NCBI GenBank assembly: GCA_002490665.1
Contig: DKUL01000077.1
Location: 1 to 7,080, forward strand
DNA from: Lachnospiraceae bacterium UBA7205
GTDB lineage: Bacteria; Bacillota; Clostridia; Lachnospirales; Lachnospiraceae
Direction of reading: 5' to 3'
Length of the DNA stretch: 7,080 nucleotides
Positions 1-6,927 of the stretch are shown here, in pieces. Made by a program: the position numbers and the translations under genes. The notes beneath the pieces are model-generated. The model saw nothing but the letters and a program-made list of their open reading frames with translations, was not told the origin of the DNA and did not search any database. Each line of letters starts with the position of its first letter. The first letter of the stretch is position 1.

Positions 1-2732
1 CACTTGGCAAACATATCCGAGGACTTCTGCGCTTCCGTCTGTGCAATGCCCGCCACATTCCGCATTTTCGTGTATAAAAAGAGGTTTTTATAGTTGTGGC
101 TCTCATCCACAAACAGCCTGTCCACGCCTAACTGCTCGAAGGTCACAACATTGTCTTTCCGGCTTGCGTCGTTTAAGCGGCTCAGCCTCGCATTCAGCGA
201 TTTCTTTGTCTTTTCCATCTGTTTAATGGTGTAGCGCTCGCCTTTTTCCGCCTTGAGGGATTCGACTGCCATTTCAATCTCCGCTATCTGCCTTTCAATC
301 ATCGCTGCCTGTCTTTCTGTGGAAAGCGGGATTTTTTCAAACTGTGTATGCCCGATAATCACCGCATCATAATCCCCTGTTGCGATTCTCGAACAGAATT
401 TTTTCCGGTTTGCAGGCTCAAAATCCTTTTTTGTAGCCGCTAAAATATTTGCCCCCGGATAAAGGCGCAGGAAGTCACTCGCCCACTGTTCCGTCAAATG
501 GTTCGGCACGACAAACAGACTCTTTTGGCATAATCCAAGCCGCCTGCTCTCCATTGCCGCAGCAATCATTTCAAAGGTCTTTCCCGCACCCACGCAGTGT
601 GCAAGAAGCGTGTTGTCACCGTAAAGCTGGTGCGCCACTGCGTTGAGCTGGTGCGGTCTTAGTTCGATATCGGGTGTCATGCCGGGGAATTTCAGGTGCG
701 AGCCGTCATACTCCCTCGGTCTGCCGGAATTGAACAGCTCATTGTATTTTGCGCACAGCGCCTGTCTGCGTTCCGGTTCGCGGAATACCCAGTCCTTAAA
801 GGCTTCCCGTATTGCCTCCTGCTTCTGGCTTGCAAGCATGGTTTCCTTTTTATTGAGGACTCTTTTTTCTTTATCATCTTCGATGATGACATCAAAAATA
901 CGGGTGTCGCGAAGGTTCAGCGAATCCTCTAAAATTTTATAGGCGTTCGCCCTGCCCGTCCCGTAAGTCATGCTGACAAGCGAATTTCCCTTGTCTGCAT
1001 TTTTTCCCTTTACATTCCACTGCCCAGTCACGTCGGAATACTGTACACCCATTAAATTGCGGTCAAACAGGTATTCAGGCGTTTCAAAGGTTTCACGCAT
1101 GAAGTCCTCGATATATTTTGTGTCAATCCATGTCGCGCCGATGCGCACCTCAATCTCCGAAGCGTCAAGCTCCTTTGGCTGCACTCCTTCCAGAGAAGTT
1201 ACATTTATGGCATATTCCGGGCGTTTTTCCGCAAATGTTTTTGCCACCGCCAGCTTCTCCCGCACGTTGCCGCTCAAATATTCGTCTGCCGTTTCCCATT
1301 TTTCCGTAACGGGATTTTGGAAGATAACCCCCGCAAGCTCTTTTGTGATTTCCTCCGCGCTTTTATCTGCAAGCTGTGACATATAGGGCAGGTCTACCCC
1401 CGCTTTTTCGGCAAGCGACACTGCAAGCGCCTCGCTCGCTGTGTCCACGCTTGTGACGGCTTCCTGTTTTTTTATGGTGCGTTTTGAGAACATATCCGCC
1501 TTGCCGATGAAATTCCCCTCATCGTCCAGTTTTTCAAGGGAGCATAACAGACAGTAGCTTGAATCCTGACTGAACGCCCTCTTATTGGTCTGTGAACTGA
1601 TAAGACCGAATTTCTTGGAAAAATCATCATACAGCCCATTCAGTTCCGTCTGCTTGTTTTTAATCATCTCCTCCGAATATTCATTTAACTGGAAGTCTAT
1701 CAGCTCCTGCGTGCAGTCCCGGATTGCCGCCATGCCCTTAATGCGCTGCTCCGCCTTTTCCGGTACATCAACAGGCTTCATAATGGAGTTTTCCCGGTAG
1801 TACACCTTTTCATCTACTATGGTATAGCTGTAATTTTTCACGTCGGGATCGGCAGGGATAATCCCTTCCGGCTGCACGTCATCAATCTCATTGAAATCCG
1901 CCTGCTCGATGCTGCCCTCCACATGGGAAAGCGCATTTTTAAGCTGCGCCGACAGCGGGAGGGAGCTGTCCGGAAGGCAGGCGCTTTCCATGCCATGCGC
2001 CCCCGAAACCATTTCCATTTTTCCAAGCACCATCTCCGGGTGGTCTGCAAAATACTGGTTCATTGGAATGCCGTCTTTTTCCGTCAGGTATATCCAGTCC
2101 GGTTCAATGTCCAGCACCCTGTCACGTTTTTTCAGGAATAAAATATCCGATGTGACTTCCGTCCCCGCATTTACCTTAAAGGCTGTGTTCGGAAGTCTGA
2201 CCGCGCCTAAAAGTTCTGCCCGCTGCGCAAGGTATTTTCTTACTTCGGGGCTTTTCTTGTCCATAGTCCCCTTTGAGGTGACAAATGCAACCACGCCGCC
2301 CGGTCTGACCTTATCCAGTGTTTTTGCAAAAAAATAGTCATGGATAAGGAAATTGTGTCTGTCATAGGCTTTGTCAGCCACCTTGTACTGTCCGAATGGC
2401 ACGTTTCCGACCGCAATATCAAAAAAATCATTGGGATAGCCGGTGTTTTCAAAACCTGTGATTTGAATGTCCGCATGGGGATAGAGCTGTTTTGCAATCC
2501 GTCCGGTAATCCCGTCAAGCTCTGCGCCGTACAGCCTGCTCCCCTGCATCTCCTTTGGCAGACAGCCGTAGAAATTGCCGATTCCCGCAGCGGGATCTAA
2601 TACATTTCCTTTGGTAAAACCCATTTTTCCCACTGCGTCATAAATTGCCTGAATGATGACGGGGCTTGTATAATGGGCATTCAGGGTGCTTTCCCTTGCC
2701 GACGTGTATTCCTCCGGGGATAACAGGTTTTT
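1..2732 (-). CDS. Continuation of the large polyvalent protein: DNA methyltransferase plus SNF2-like helicase, partial at window edge
   Basis: Seen: codon-by-codon reading of this minus-strand frame is open from 2732 to the window start, about 910 codons, with no stop and no obvious own RBS at the break. It begins NLLSPEEYTSARESTLNAHY, joining smoothly to the preceding frame's YQELK. Methyltransferase motifs: HYTSP near the start, motif I LDPAAGIGNFYG (2565-2600), and a motif IV equivalent GNVPFG (2391-2408) in place of the usual N/D-P-P-F/Y, followed by VRPGGVVAFVTSKG. After ~450 residues of spacer comes an SNF2-type helicase: LRPHQLNAVAHQ, Walker A GAGKT (576-590), FVVPNHLTEQW and Walker B VDESH (96-110). 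The C-terminal helicase half lies beyond the window. Known: methylase-helicase fusions of this layout include phage P1 DarB, which protects incoming DNA from restriction. Inference: similar protection or DNA handling for this element. If the frameshift is real, activity depends on recoding or re-initiation. Confidence 0.88.
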
Positions 2733-5700
2733 TTAATTCCTGATATTCATTCGCCCAGTTCGCCTTTGTTTCGTCAAAGGCATCGGCAAGACCGCCCCAC
2801 CCCACATATTTTGCTAAAATCTCCTGTTCTTCCGGCGTTGCGGTGCGGTGTTCAGCCTCAATCTTTTCAAGGGTGCGTATGGCTTCCACGTTCTGACGGA
2901 ATTTCTCTTTCGGCGCAAAGCCTTTCCCGACAGTATCCGCTTCATTGAATGAAATATGGTAATTAACCGCGCCCGACCTGTCAATCCTTGGTTCTTTTTT
3001 CGGCGCTGTTTCCGGTGCTTTCTCTGTTTCTTCTGTCAGCGCCTCCACGTCTGCCACGACCTGACCGATAAATGGATTATTTTCCGGTTCTGAAATATCT
3101 TCTGATTCTGACAGCTCTGTTTTCTCCGTAACGCTTTCCGGTAATGGCTCGATATTCTCCGGTTTTTCCGTAAGACCTTCCGACCTTTGGACATTTTGTC
3201 CAGAAGTTTCTTCCCCCGGCTCTGTTTTGGGAGCTTCCGCAGCAGCGCTTTCTTCCCTCTGCTGTTTTGGCTCGTCATAACGTGTCGCAAACTTTTGTGC
3301 TTCCTTCAGCAGTATATCCATCTCCACCGCTTTGTCCGCATTTCCGCTGACTGACTGCATGAGGACATAATCGGCAGCTTCCAAAAATAAGGCATCATAG
3401 ACTGCCTTCCCATCTAACCGCCTGTCATCATTCCATATGGCAATCTCTCCCGTATCTTCATTCCAGCCGACCACATCTTTCATGGACAGCGCACCGCAGA
3501 TTTTTACCACAGCGGACATTTCCGCAAGCCTTTCCATAAGCGCCCTGTCGCTATCGTCTGTTTTATTTTCCAGATTTGACCTTTGGACATTTTGTCCAGA
3601 AGTTTCTTTTTCCGTTTCTTCTGTTATCTCCGTCCTGTCCAGCTCTATGTAACGCCTTGCCTGACTGGTAAAGCCGTCCAGCACAGCAGGGTGGGAAGTG
3701 ACAGCATAATCCTTCGTCTGCCAGTCCGCATCGGGTACAAGCGTTTTTGCCCATTCCTTATTATCAGAGGAAAGCCGACCATCATCGGATAAGTGCATAA
3801 TCGTATTGGCAAGGACAATCCCTACACGTTCCTTCCCATACTGCCTGATAACGCCCTCTGCGGCATCGCCCGAAAGCGTATGACCGTCAAATTTTTCCGC
3901 GATTGCCTTTTCTATCGCTTCCCTGCACTCAATCCTGATGCCATGCTCCAGCTTTTCCTGTTCTCTGCGCATGGCTTCCTCTGCCTGCTCTTTTTTGTAC
4001 TGTTTATAGGCTTCCTTTCCCTTTGGCGTAAGATACTTGTCCGCTTTTACAAGCTCACTAATGCGCTTTTCCACCACGTTCCATTTCAAAAGCACCTTTG
4101 CATATGGCTCGCCTATCCTGCCTTTCCCCAGTCTGATACCTTTTGCATCATGCCAGTCATCACTCCGGTCTGAACCGATTAAAGCCGGGGAATTGCCGCC
4201 TGTACCATACTCGTTTTTAAGGAAGTCAATATTCTCTTTTTTGTCATGCCCCTCCATGAAATATTCATAGATGCGGAACTGTCCATGCTGAAAACTGCTC
4301 CCGCCTGTCAGGCGCGCATCTATCTCGTCCTGCGTAATAAAATCTTCATGCAGGACTTCCACATTATCCTGTACCGGAAATTCCTTTTTTGCTGTGCTTA
4401 AATCCGCAATCTCCGAGAGCAGATGCTCCGGGCTTTTTACATAGCGCCACCTAATACGCTTTTCCCCTGCTTCAATCTGTTCTTTTGCTCTGGAAAGTTC
4501 CTCGGCGATGACATCCCTCCCCTCCTGTGTGGATAAAAGCTCGCAGAGGTTTGTCATGCTCTCCGGGTGGTTGTAGCTTTTAATCGGTATGTTCTCCGGA
4601 ATTTCCCCGATACCGTCCCGGAATAAATTGAACAGGTCATTTGACACCCTCTGGCGTTCCACCGCATCCACAAGGAACACCTCATTTGCACCCATGTAAG
4701 CGCCGTTCTCCACCATAGAACGGACAATGCCCTCCACTTCCTGCCAGCCCATCACTGCAACAGGGTTTTCCTTTGCGGACATACCGTAACCGATGCTCAT
4801 GCCCGTTTCGTTAAACCATACGGAAACAGGATTATTACCGAAATCAAATCCTTTTCCGGTAGTCTGGTATTCATTTTTGAGGAACTCCGCCATTTCCTCC
4901 GGCGTTTTCCCCTGCTGGTATTTGGCATAAATGCGGCTTCTGCTGTTATTCCGTCCGCCCCCTGTGCACAGAATGGCTTCAAGCTGTTCTCTGGGCAGAG
5001 AAAAAGCGGCAGGCATTATATATTTCTCTCCTGCCTGCGCTGCCTCTATCGTGCCGATCTGTTCCTCCACCGAGGGAAACAGACTAAGCTGCCGGTAAAC
5101 TTCCGTTTCCTTTGGTTCTTCCCACTGCGGTATCTGCCCCTCTTTCAGATATTCGCCCTTTTCCATGTAAAAGGCGATACTGTCCCTCACAGCTTCCCAT
5201 GTAATAACTGCTTCTGCTTTCCGATGTGCATATGTTCCGTTCCAAAGCGTCATACCGCTTTCGTCCGCCCTGTATCCGGCTCTTTCTTTCCCCACATAAA
5301 ACTCTGTGTTTTCCCCATGCCGGTAACTGTTTTTGATGTATTCCGTCTGTTTATCCTTATCCGGCTCAAAAAGCATTACCCCGGCAATATCCGGGCATTT
5401 ATGCACCATAAATTCATCAAACTGCAAAATCCCCTTTTCAATCTCTGCCCAATGCCTGTTAATGATTTCCTCGCCAGACAAAGAAAAACCGGATAATGTG
5501 TCAGCTTTGTCAGCTCCATTATCCGGCTTGTACAGTTCCTTATTTTCAGTTATATTGTCATTGTCTACAGACTGTATACCAGCTCCTTCAGAACGATTTC
5601 CTCCGCCGAGTGCCTGATACTGTTCATCATTCTCACCCATTTCATCTGATCGGCTGCTTTCAGTTCCTCCGTCACGCCCTCTGCTTCCGCCATATGCGCC

Positions 5701-6825
5701 GTCAGCAGCTCCATTCTCTGCTCTGCCTGTTCCTGAATGGTCAGAAGGTGTTCTTTCAGCTTTCCTTTGAGAAGAAGTCCTGTGTAAACTCCCTTCTTGT
5801 GTTCCTGTAAGTAATTCTTCCGCATCAGCCCGTATTTGGTCAGCGTCCCCTCCGGCTGCTCGTCCATCCGCAGCATCGGTATCATGTAATCCCCGTTCTT
5901 TTCGTATGTCAGATTCATCATTATCCTCCCTTTCCCCGGCGTTTCCGGTCTGTGTGATAGATTGTCCGTCCTGCCTTTCACTTTCACGCTTTAAAGCATT
6001 ATAGCGTGTGTCAGTGGGATTTGCAAGTCCTTTTTCACCTAAATTTTTAAGTTCTGCATTTCTTTCGTTCTCCCTGTCATATGCCCGGATTGCTTTCCCG
6101 ATTTCCATAAGGACGGGCTTTGACAAGTCGGATATGCTGTTTCCAATGTGCGACAGTGTTTCCATAGTGTTAAATTCGTGGATATACGGGAACTCAATCT
6201 GCCCTGACAGCTCCGCTTCGTCTACGCCGCACCCTCTAAGGACAGTGTAGGCGATGCTGTCCGAAAGCGTTTCCCTGATGCGCAGACTGATATTCAGCCC
6301 ATCAAGCTCCTCCAAGAAACTTCCCTCTTTCAGATATTCCATATCCGAAGCAAGCTCCTTATAACAGTCCTCCGCTATGCGTGATGCAATCTCCCTGATT
6401 CTGTCCACAAATCCGGCATCCTTGTCGGTATCCCCGTAAATCTGTTCTAATCGGTCAAGCACCACTTCCTGATGTTCTTCCTTCATCTCCCAAAGCTGCG
6501 GGAAACGCCCGATACGCCTTGCCTTATGCACGTCCGATATGTCAAAGACATACCGCAACCCGCTGTTCGGACTGCCTTTCTCATCAATCAGTGCGATGCC
6601 CTTTGCGCCCTTGTTTACCCAGCAGTGCATTTTTTCATTCCACACTTCTATGGAAGCGCAGGCTGTCGCATCCGGTCTTTGGGCATAGATGAGAAGCTGG
6701 TCTTTGAACGGGTATTTGTAAAGCCCTGACGCTGTGTTCAGGTACTTTTTCCAGTTTCCGTCATTCCGCACCACTTCTTTTGCGGTTTCCTCGGCAAGCG
6801 CGGAAATTAAGTCGTATTTTCTCAT
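2638..6825 (-). CDS. Large polyvalent ICE protein, N-terminal part (ArdC-like region, repeated modules, start of methyltransferase); truncated by frameshift
   Basis: Seen: 1395 codons from ATG at 6825, preceded by a GGAGGT RBS. Residues ~25-100 resemble the ArdC/LtrC-type N-terminal region of element proteins (YPFKDQLLIYAQRPDAT, W..KMHCWVNKGAKGIAL, LRYVFDISD). Residues ~265-445 are a low-complexity G/R/E/D/S linker whose DNA also encodes TnpV in another frame. Residues ~484-560, ~631-711 and ~851-931 are three divergent copies of one module (Y/FLKNEY, then SGM/TGM, then W..V...I......Y). Residues ~935-980 are charged and probably helical. Unnamed modules follow at ~980-1060 and ~1095-1185, separated by acidic linkers. 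Residues ~1285-1366 (EEQEILAKYVGWGGLADAF) are the lead-in typical of element methyltransferase-helicase fusions. After residue 1366 the frame is wrong: about 29 unrelated residues precede TGA at 2638. The authentic continuation is in the +1 frame. Inferred role: protection or processing of element DNA in conjugation. The polyvalent-protein class is confident; individual module names are not. Confidence 0.9.
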   Translation of the reverse strand: MRKYDLISALAEETAKEVVRNDGNWKKYLNTASGLYKYPFKDQLLIYAQRPDATACASIEVWNEKMHCWVNKGAKGIALIDEKGSPNSGLRYVFDISDVHKARRIGRFPQLWEMKEEHQEVVLDRLEQIYGDTDKDAGFVDRIREIASRIAEDCYKELASDMEYLKEGSFLEELDGLNISLRIRETLSDSIAYTVLRGCGVDEAELSGQIEFPYIHEFNTMETLSHIGNSISDLSKPVLMEIGKAIRAYDRENERNAELKNLGEKGLANPTDTRYNALKRESERQDGQSITQTGNAGEREDNDESDIRKERGLHDTDAADGRAAGGDADQIRADAEELLTGTQEGSLHRTSSQRKAERTPSDHSGTGRAENGAADGAYGGSRGRDGGTESSRSDEMGENDEQYQALGGGNRSEGAGIQSVDNDNITENKELYKPDNGADKADTLSGFSLSGEEIINRHWAEIEKGILQFDEFMVHKCPDIAGVMLFEPDKDKQTEYIKNSYRHGENTEFYVGKERAGYRADESGMTLWNGTYAHRKAEAVITWEAVRDSIAFYMEKGEYLKEGQIPQWEEPKETEVYRQLSLFPSVEEQIGTIEAAQAGEKYIMPAAFSLPREQLEAILCTGGGRNNSRSRIYAKYQQGKTPEEMAEFLKNEYQTTGKGFDFGNNPVSVWFNETGMSIGYGMSAKENPVAVMGWQEVEGIVRSMVENGAYMGANEVFLVDAVERQRVSNDLFNLFRDGIGEIPENIPIKSYNHPESMTNLCELLSTQEGRDVIAEELSRAKEQIEAGEKRIRWRYVKSPEHLLSEIADLSTAKKEFPVQDNVEVLHEDFITQDEIDARLTGGSSFQHGQFRIYEYFMEGHDKKENIDFLKNEYGTGGNSPALIGSDRSDDWHDAKGIRLGKGRIGEPYAKVLLKWNVVEKRISELVKADKYLTPKGKEAYKQYKKEQAEEAMRREQEKLEHGIRIECREAIEKAIAEKFDGHTLSGDAAEGVIRQYGKERVGIVLANTIMHLSDDGRLSSDNKEWAKTLVPDADWQTKDYAVTSHPAVLDGFTSQARRYIELDRTEITEETEKETSGQNVQRSNLENKTDDSDRALMERLAEMSAVVKICGALSMKDVVGWNEDTGEIAIWNDDRRLDGKAVYDALFLEAADYVLMQSVSGNADKAVEMDILLKEAQKFATRYDEPKQQREESAAAEAPKTEPGEETSGQNVQRSEGLTEKPENIEPLPESVTEKTELSESEDISEPENNPFIGQVVADVEALTEETEKAPETAPKKEPRIDRSGAVNYHISFNEADTVGKGFAPKEKFRQNVEAIRTLEKIEAEHRTATPEEQEILAKYVGWGGLADAFDETKANWANEYQELKKPVIPGGIHVGKGKHPECPLYKPRHHSGNL
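2728..2734 (-). other. Frameshift site: seven-A run interrupting the large gene
   Basis: On the minus strand the sequence reads TTA AAA AAA CCT in the upstream frame. With six A instead of seven it would read TTA AAA AAC CTG TTA and continue into the long downstream frame encoding the methyltransferase. The downstream frame has a TAA at 2735-2733, directly at the run, and the upstream frame ends at TGA 2640-2638, so the two frames overlap only around this run. The net change is one extra base. Possible explanations are a homopolymer sequencing or assembly error, a true inactivating insertion, a phase-variable tract, or RNA polymerase slippage that drops one A. Confidence 0.9.
3182..3212 (-). 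repeat. 31-bp direct repeat, copy B, with palindromic core
   Basis: Identical over all 31 bases to 3578-3608. The core TGGACA-TTT-TGTCCA is a 6-bp inverted repeat, with CTT/AAG extending it around one unpaired base. In the large protein it encodes TSGQNVQRS (residues ~1207-1215) within an acidic linker. The copies are 396 bases (132 codons) apart, so both are read in the same frame. Confidence 0.85.
3578..3608 (-). repeat. 31-bp direct repeat, copy A, with palindromic core
   Basis: Perfect match to 3182-3212; flanking bases diverge immediately on both sides. It encodes TSGQNVQRS (residues ~1075-1083) in the linker between two predicted modules. The identity at DNA level, including silent positions, points to a recent duplication or a discrete inserted element rather than protein-level conservation alone. 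Confidence 0.85.
5479..5529 (-). terminator. Terminator-like hairpin and T-tract downstream of tnpV, inside the large ORF
   Basis: Minus strand: CCGGATAATG (5526-5517), an 18-base loop containing two copies of AGCTGACA, then CATTATCCGG (5498-5489). The arms are a perfect 10-bp match, extendable to 13 with one G-U pair, followed at once by TTTTTCTTTG. It starts 38 bases after the tnpV stop. This is the form of a rho-independent terminator, though the stem is only moderately GC-rich and the loop is long. Because it is in the coding region of the large gene, translating ribosomes would be expected to disrupt it there. Confidence 0.6.
5565..5918 (-). CDS. tnpV: TnpV-family transposon-encoded protein, nested in the +1 frame of the large gene
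   Basis: A 117-residue protein recognised as TnpV from its conserved pattern: KYG.MRKNYLQEH (residues 28-40), GVYTGLLLKGKLKEHL (43-58), AEGVTEELKAADQMKWV (79-95), then MNSIRHSAEEIVLKELVY (98-115). Length fits the family. Start chosen: the second of two adjacent ATGs (5918), six bases after GGGAGG (5925-5930). An upstream GTG at 5987 would add 23 residues of linker-like sequence and has no RBS. The gene lies wholly inside the large ORF, same strand, one base out of phase; the other frame reads as a disordered G/R/E/D linker (its residues 303-421). A promoter-like sequence lies 80 bases upstream and a terminator-like hairpin 36 bases downstream. Known: TnpV is encoded by Tn4451-type and Tn1549-like mobile elements; I know of no settled function. 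Sequence is mostly predicted helix with no membrane segment. Family call is firm; expression is inferred. Confidence 0.87.
   Translation of the reverse strand: MNLTYEKNGDYMIPMLRMDEQPEGTLTKYGLMRKNYLQEHKKGVYTGLLLKGKLKEHLLTIQEQAEQRMELLTAHMAEAEGVTEELKAADQMKWVRMMNSIRHSAEEIVLKELVYSL
5925..5930 (-). promoter_or_regulatory. Ribosome binding site of nested tnpV
   Basis: GGGAGG within AAAGGGAGG, six bases ahead of the ATG at 5918 (three ahead of the adjacent ATG at 5921). It is a near-perfect anti-16S match placed inside the coding sequence of another protein, and it decides the tnpV start. Confidence 0.8.
5998..6026 (-). promoter_or_regulatory. Candidate sigma-A promoter for nested tnpV
   Basis: On the minus strand: TTGCAA (6026-6021, 4 of 6 to the -35 consensus), a spacer of exactly 17 bases, then a perfect TATAAT -10 (6003-5998). 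Predicted transcription start is near 5991, giving a leader of roughly 70 bases to the tnpV ATG. The same bases encode TRYNALKR of the large protein, so the match could be a coding coincidence. Its placement just ahead of a gene with its own RBS and terminator argues otherwise. Inference, not demonstrated. Confidence 0.55.
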
Positions 6826-6830
6826 GGTAA

Positions 6831-6836
6831 ACCTCC
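6831..6836 (-). promoter_or_regulatory. Ribosome binding site of the large polyvalent gene
   Basis: GGAGGT on the minus strand, five bases before the ATG at 6825-6823. It fixes the start of the large ORF and lies ten bases downstream of the 6847-6877 hairpin. Confidence 0.8.
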
Positions 6837-6846
6837 GTTAAATATA

Positions 6847-6877
6847 GCTGCAAAATACAAAAAACGTATCTTGCAGC
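6847..6877 (-). promoter_or_regulatory. 12-bp stem-loop in the leader of the large gene
   Basis: Minus strand: GCTGCAAGATAC (6877-6866), loop GTTTTTT, then GTATTTTGCAGC (6858-6847). All twelve positions pair, one as G-U. The 3' arm is followed by TATATTTAAC and then the RBS, so there is no proper T-tract and a simple terminator is unlikely. Position suggests a leader structure affecting translation or mRNA processing between the upstream small gene and the large gene. The rest of 6837-6927 shows no convincing promoter. Confidence 0.6.
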
Positions 6878-6927
6878 CTGTTTCCTGTTACTTTTCAGTG
6901 GAAAGCCTGTTAATGCCTTTCCCTTCA

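Noticed and set aside
970..1386. 138-codon plus-strand open frame
   Set aside because: It lies opposite the verified methyltransferase-helicase spacer, has no RBS or recognisable motif, and has a composition typical of an antisense shadow.
1891..2337. 148-codon plus-strand open frame
   Set aside because: It is antisense to the methyltransferase domain, which has clear motifs on the minus strand; no family features or RBS.
2728..2734. Programmed -1 ribosomal frameshift at A AAA AAA
   Set aside because: A -1 shift leads to a TGA after about 15 codons. Only a +1 shift (or loss of one base) restores the long frame, so classic -1 slippage does not explain the break.
3036..3290. 84-codon minus-strand frame, Lys/Arg-rich, overlapping the large gene
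   Set aside because: Checked as a possible second nested gene like tnpV. It is a low-complexity translation of an acidic linker and has no recognisable motif.
3793..4173. 126-codon plus-strand open frame with hydrophobic stretches
   Set aside because: The hydrophobic look (runs of F, L, C) arises from reading the complement of Lys/Glu-rich helical codons; no RBS or family signature.
6900..6922. 6-bp inverted repeat GGAAAG/CTTTCC after the upstream gene
   Set aside because: Short stem with an 11-base loop and no following T-tract; not convincing as a terminator.
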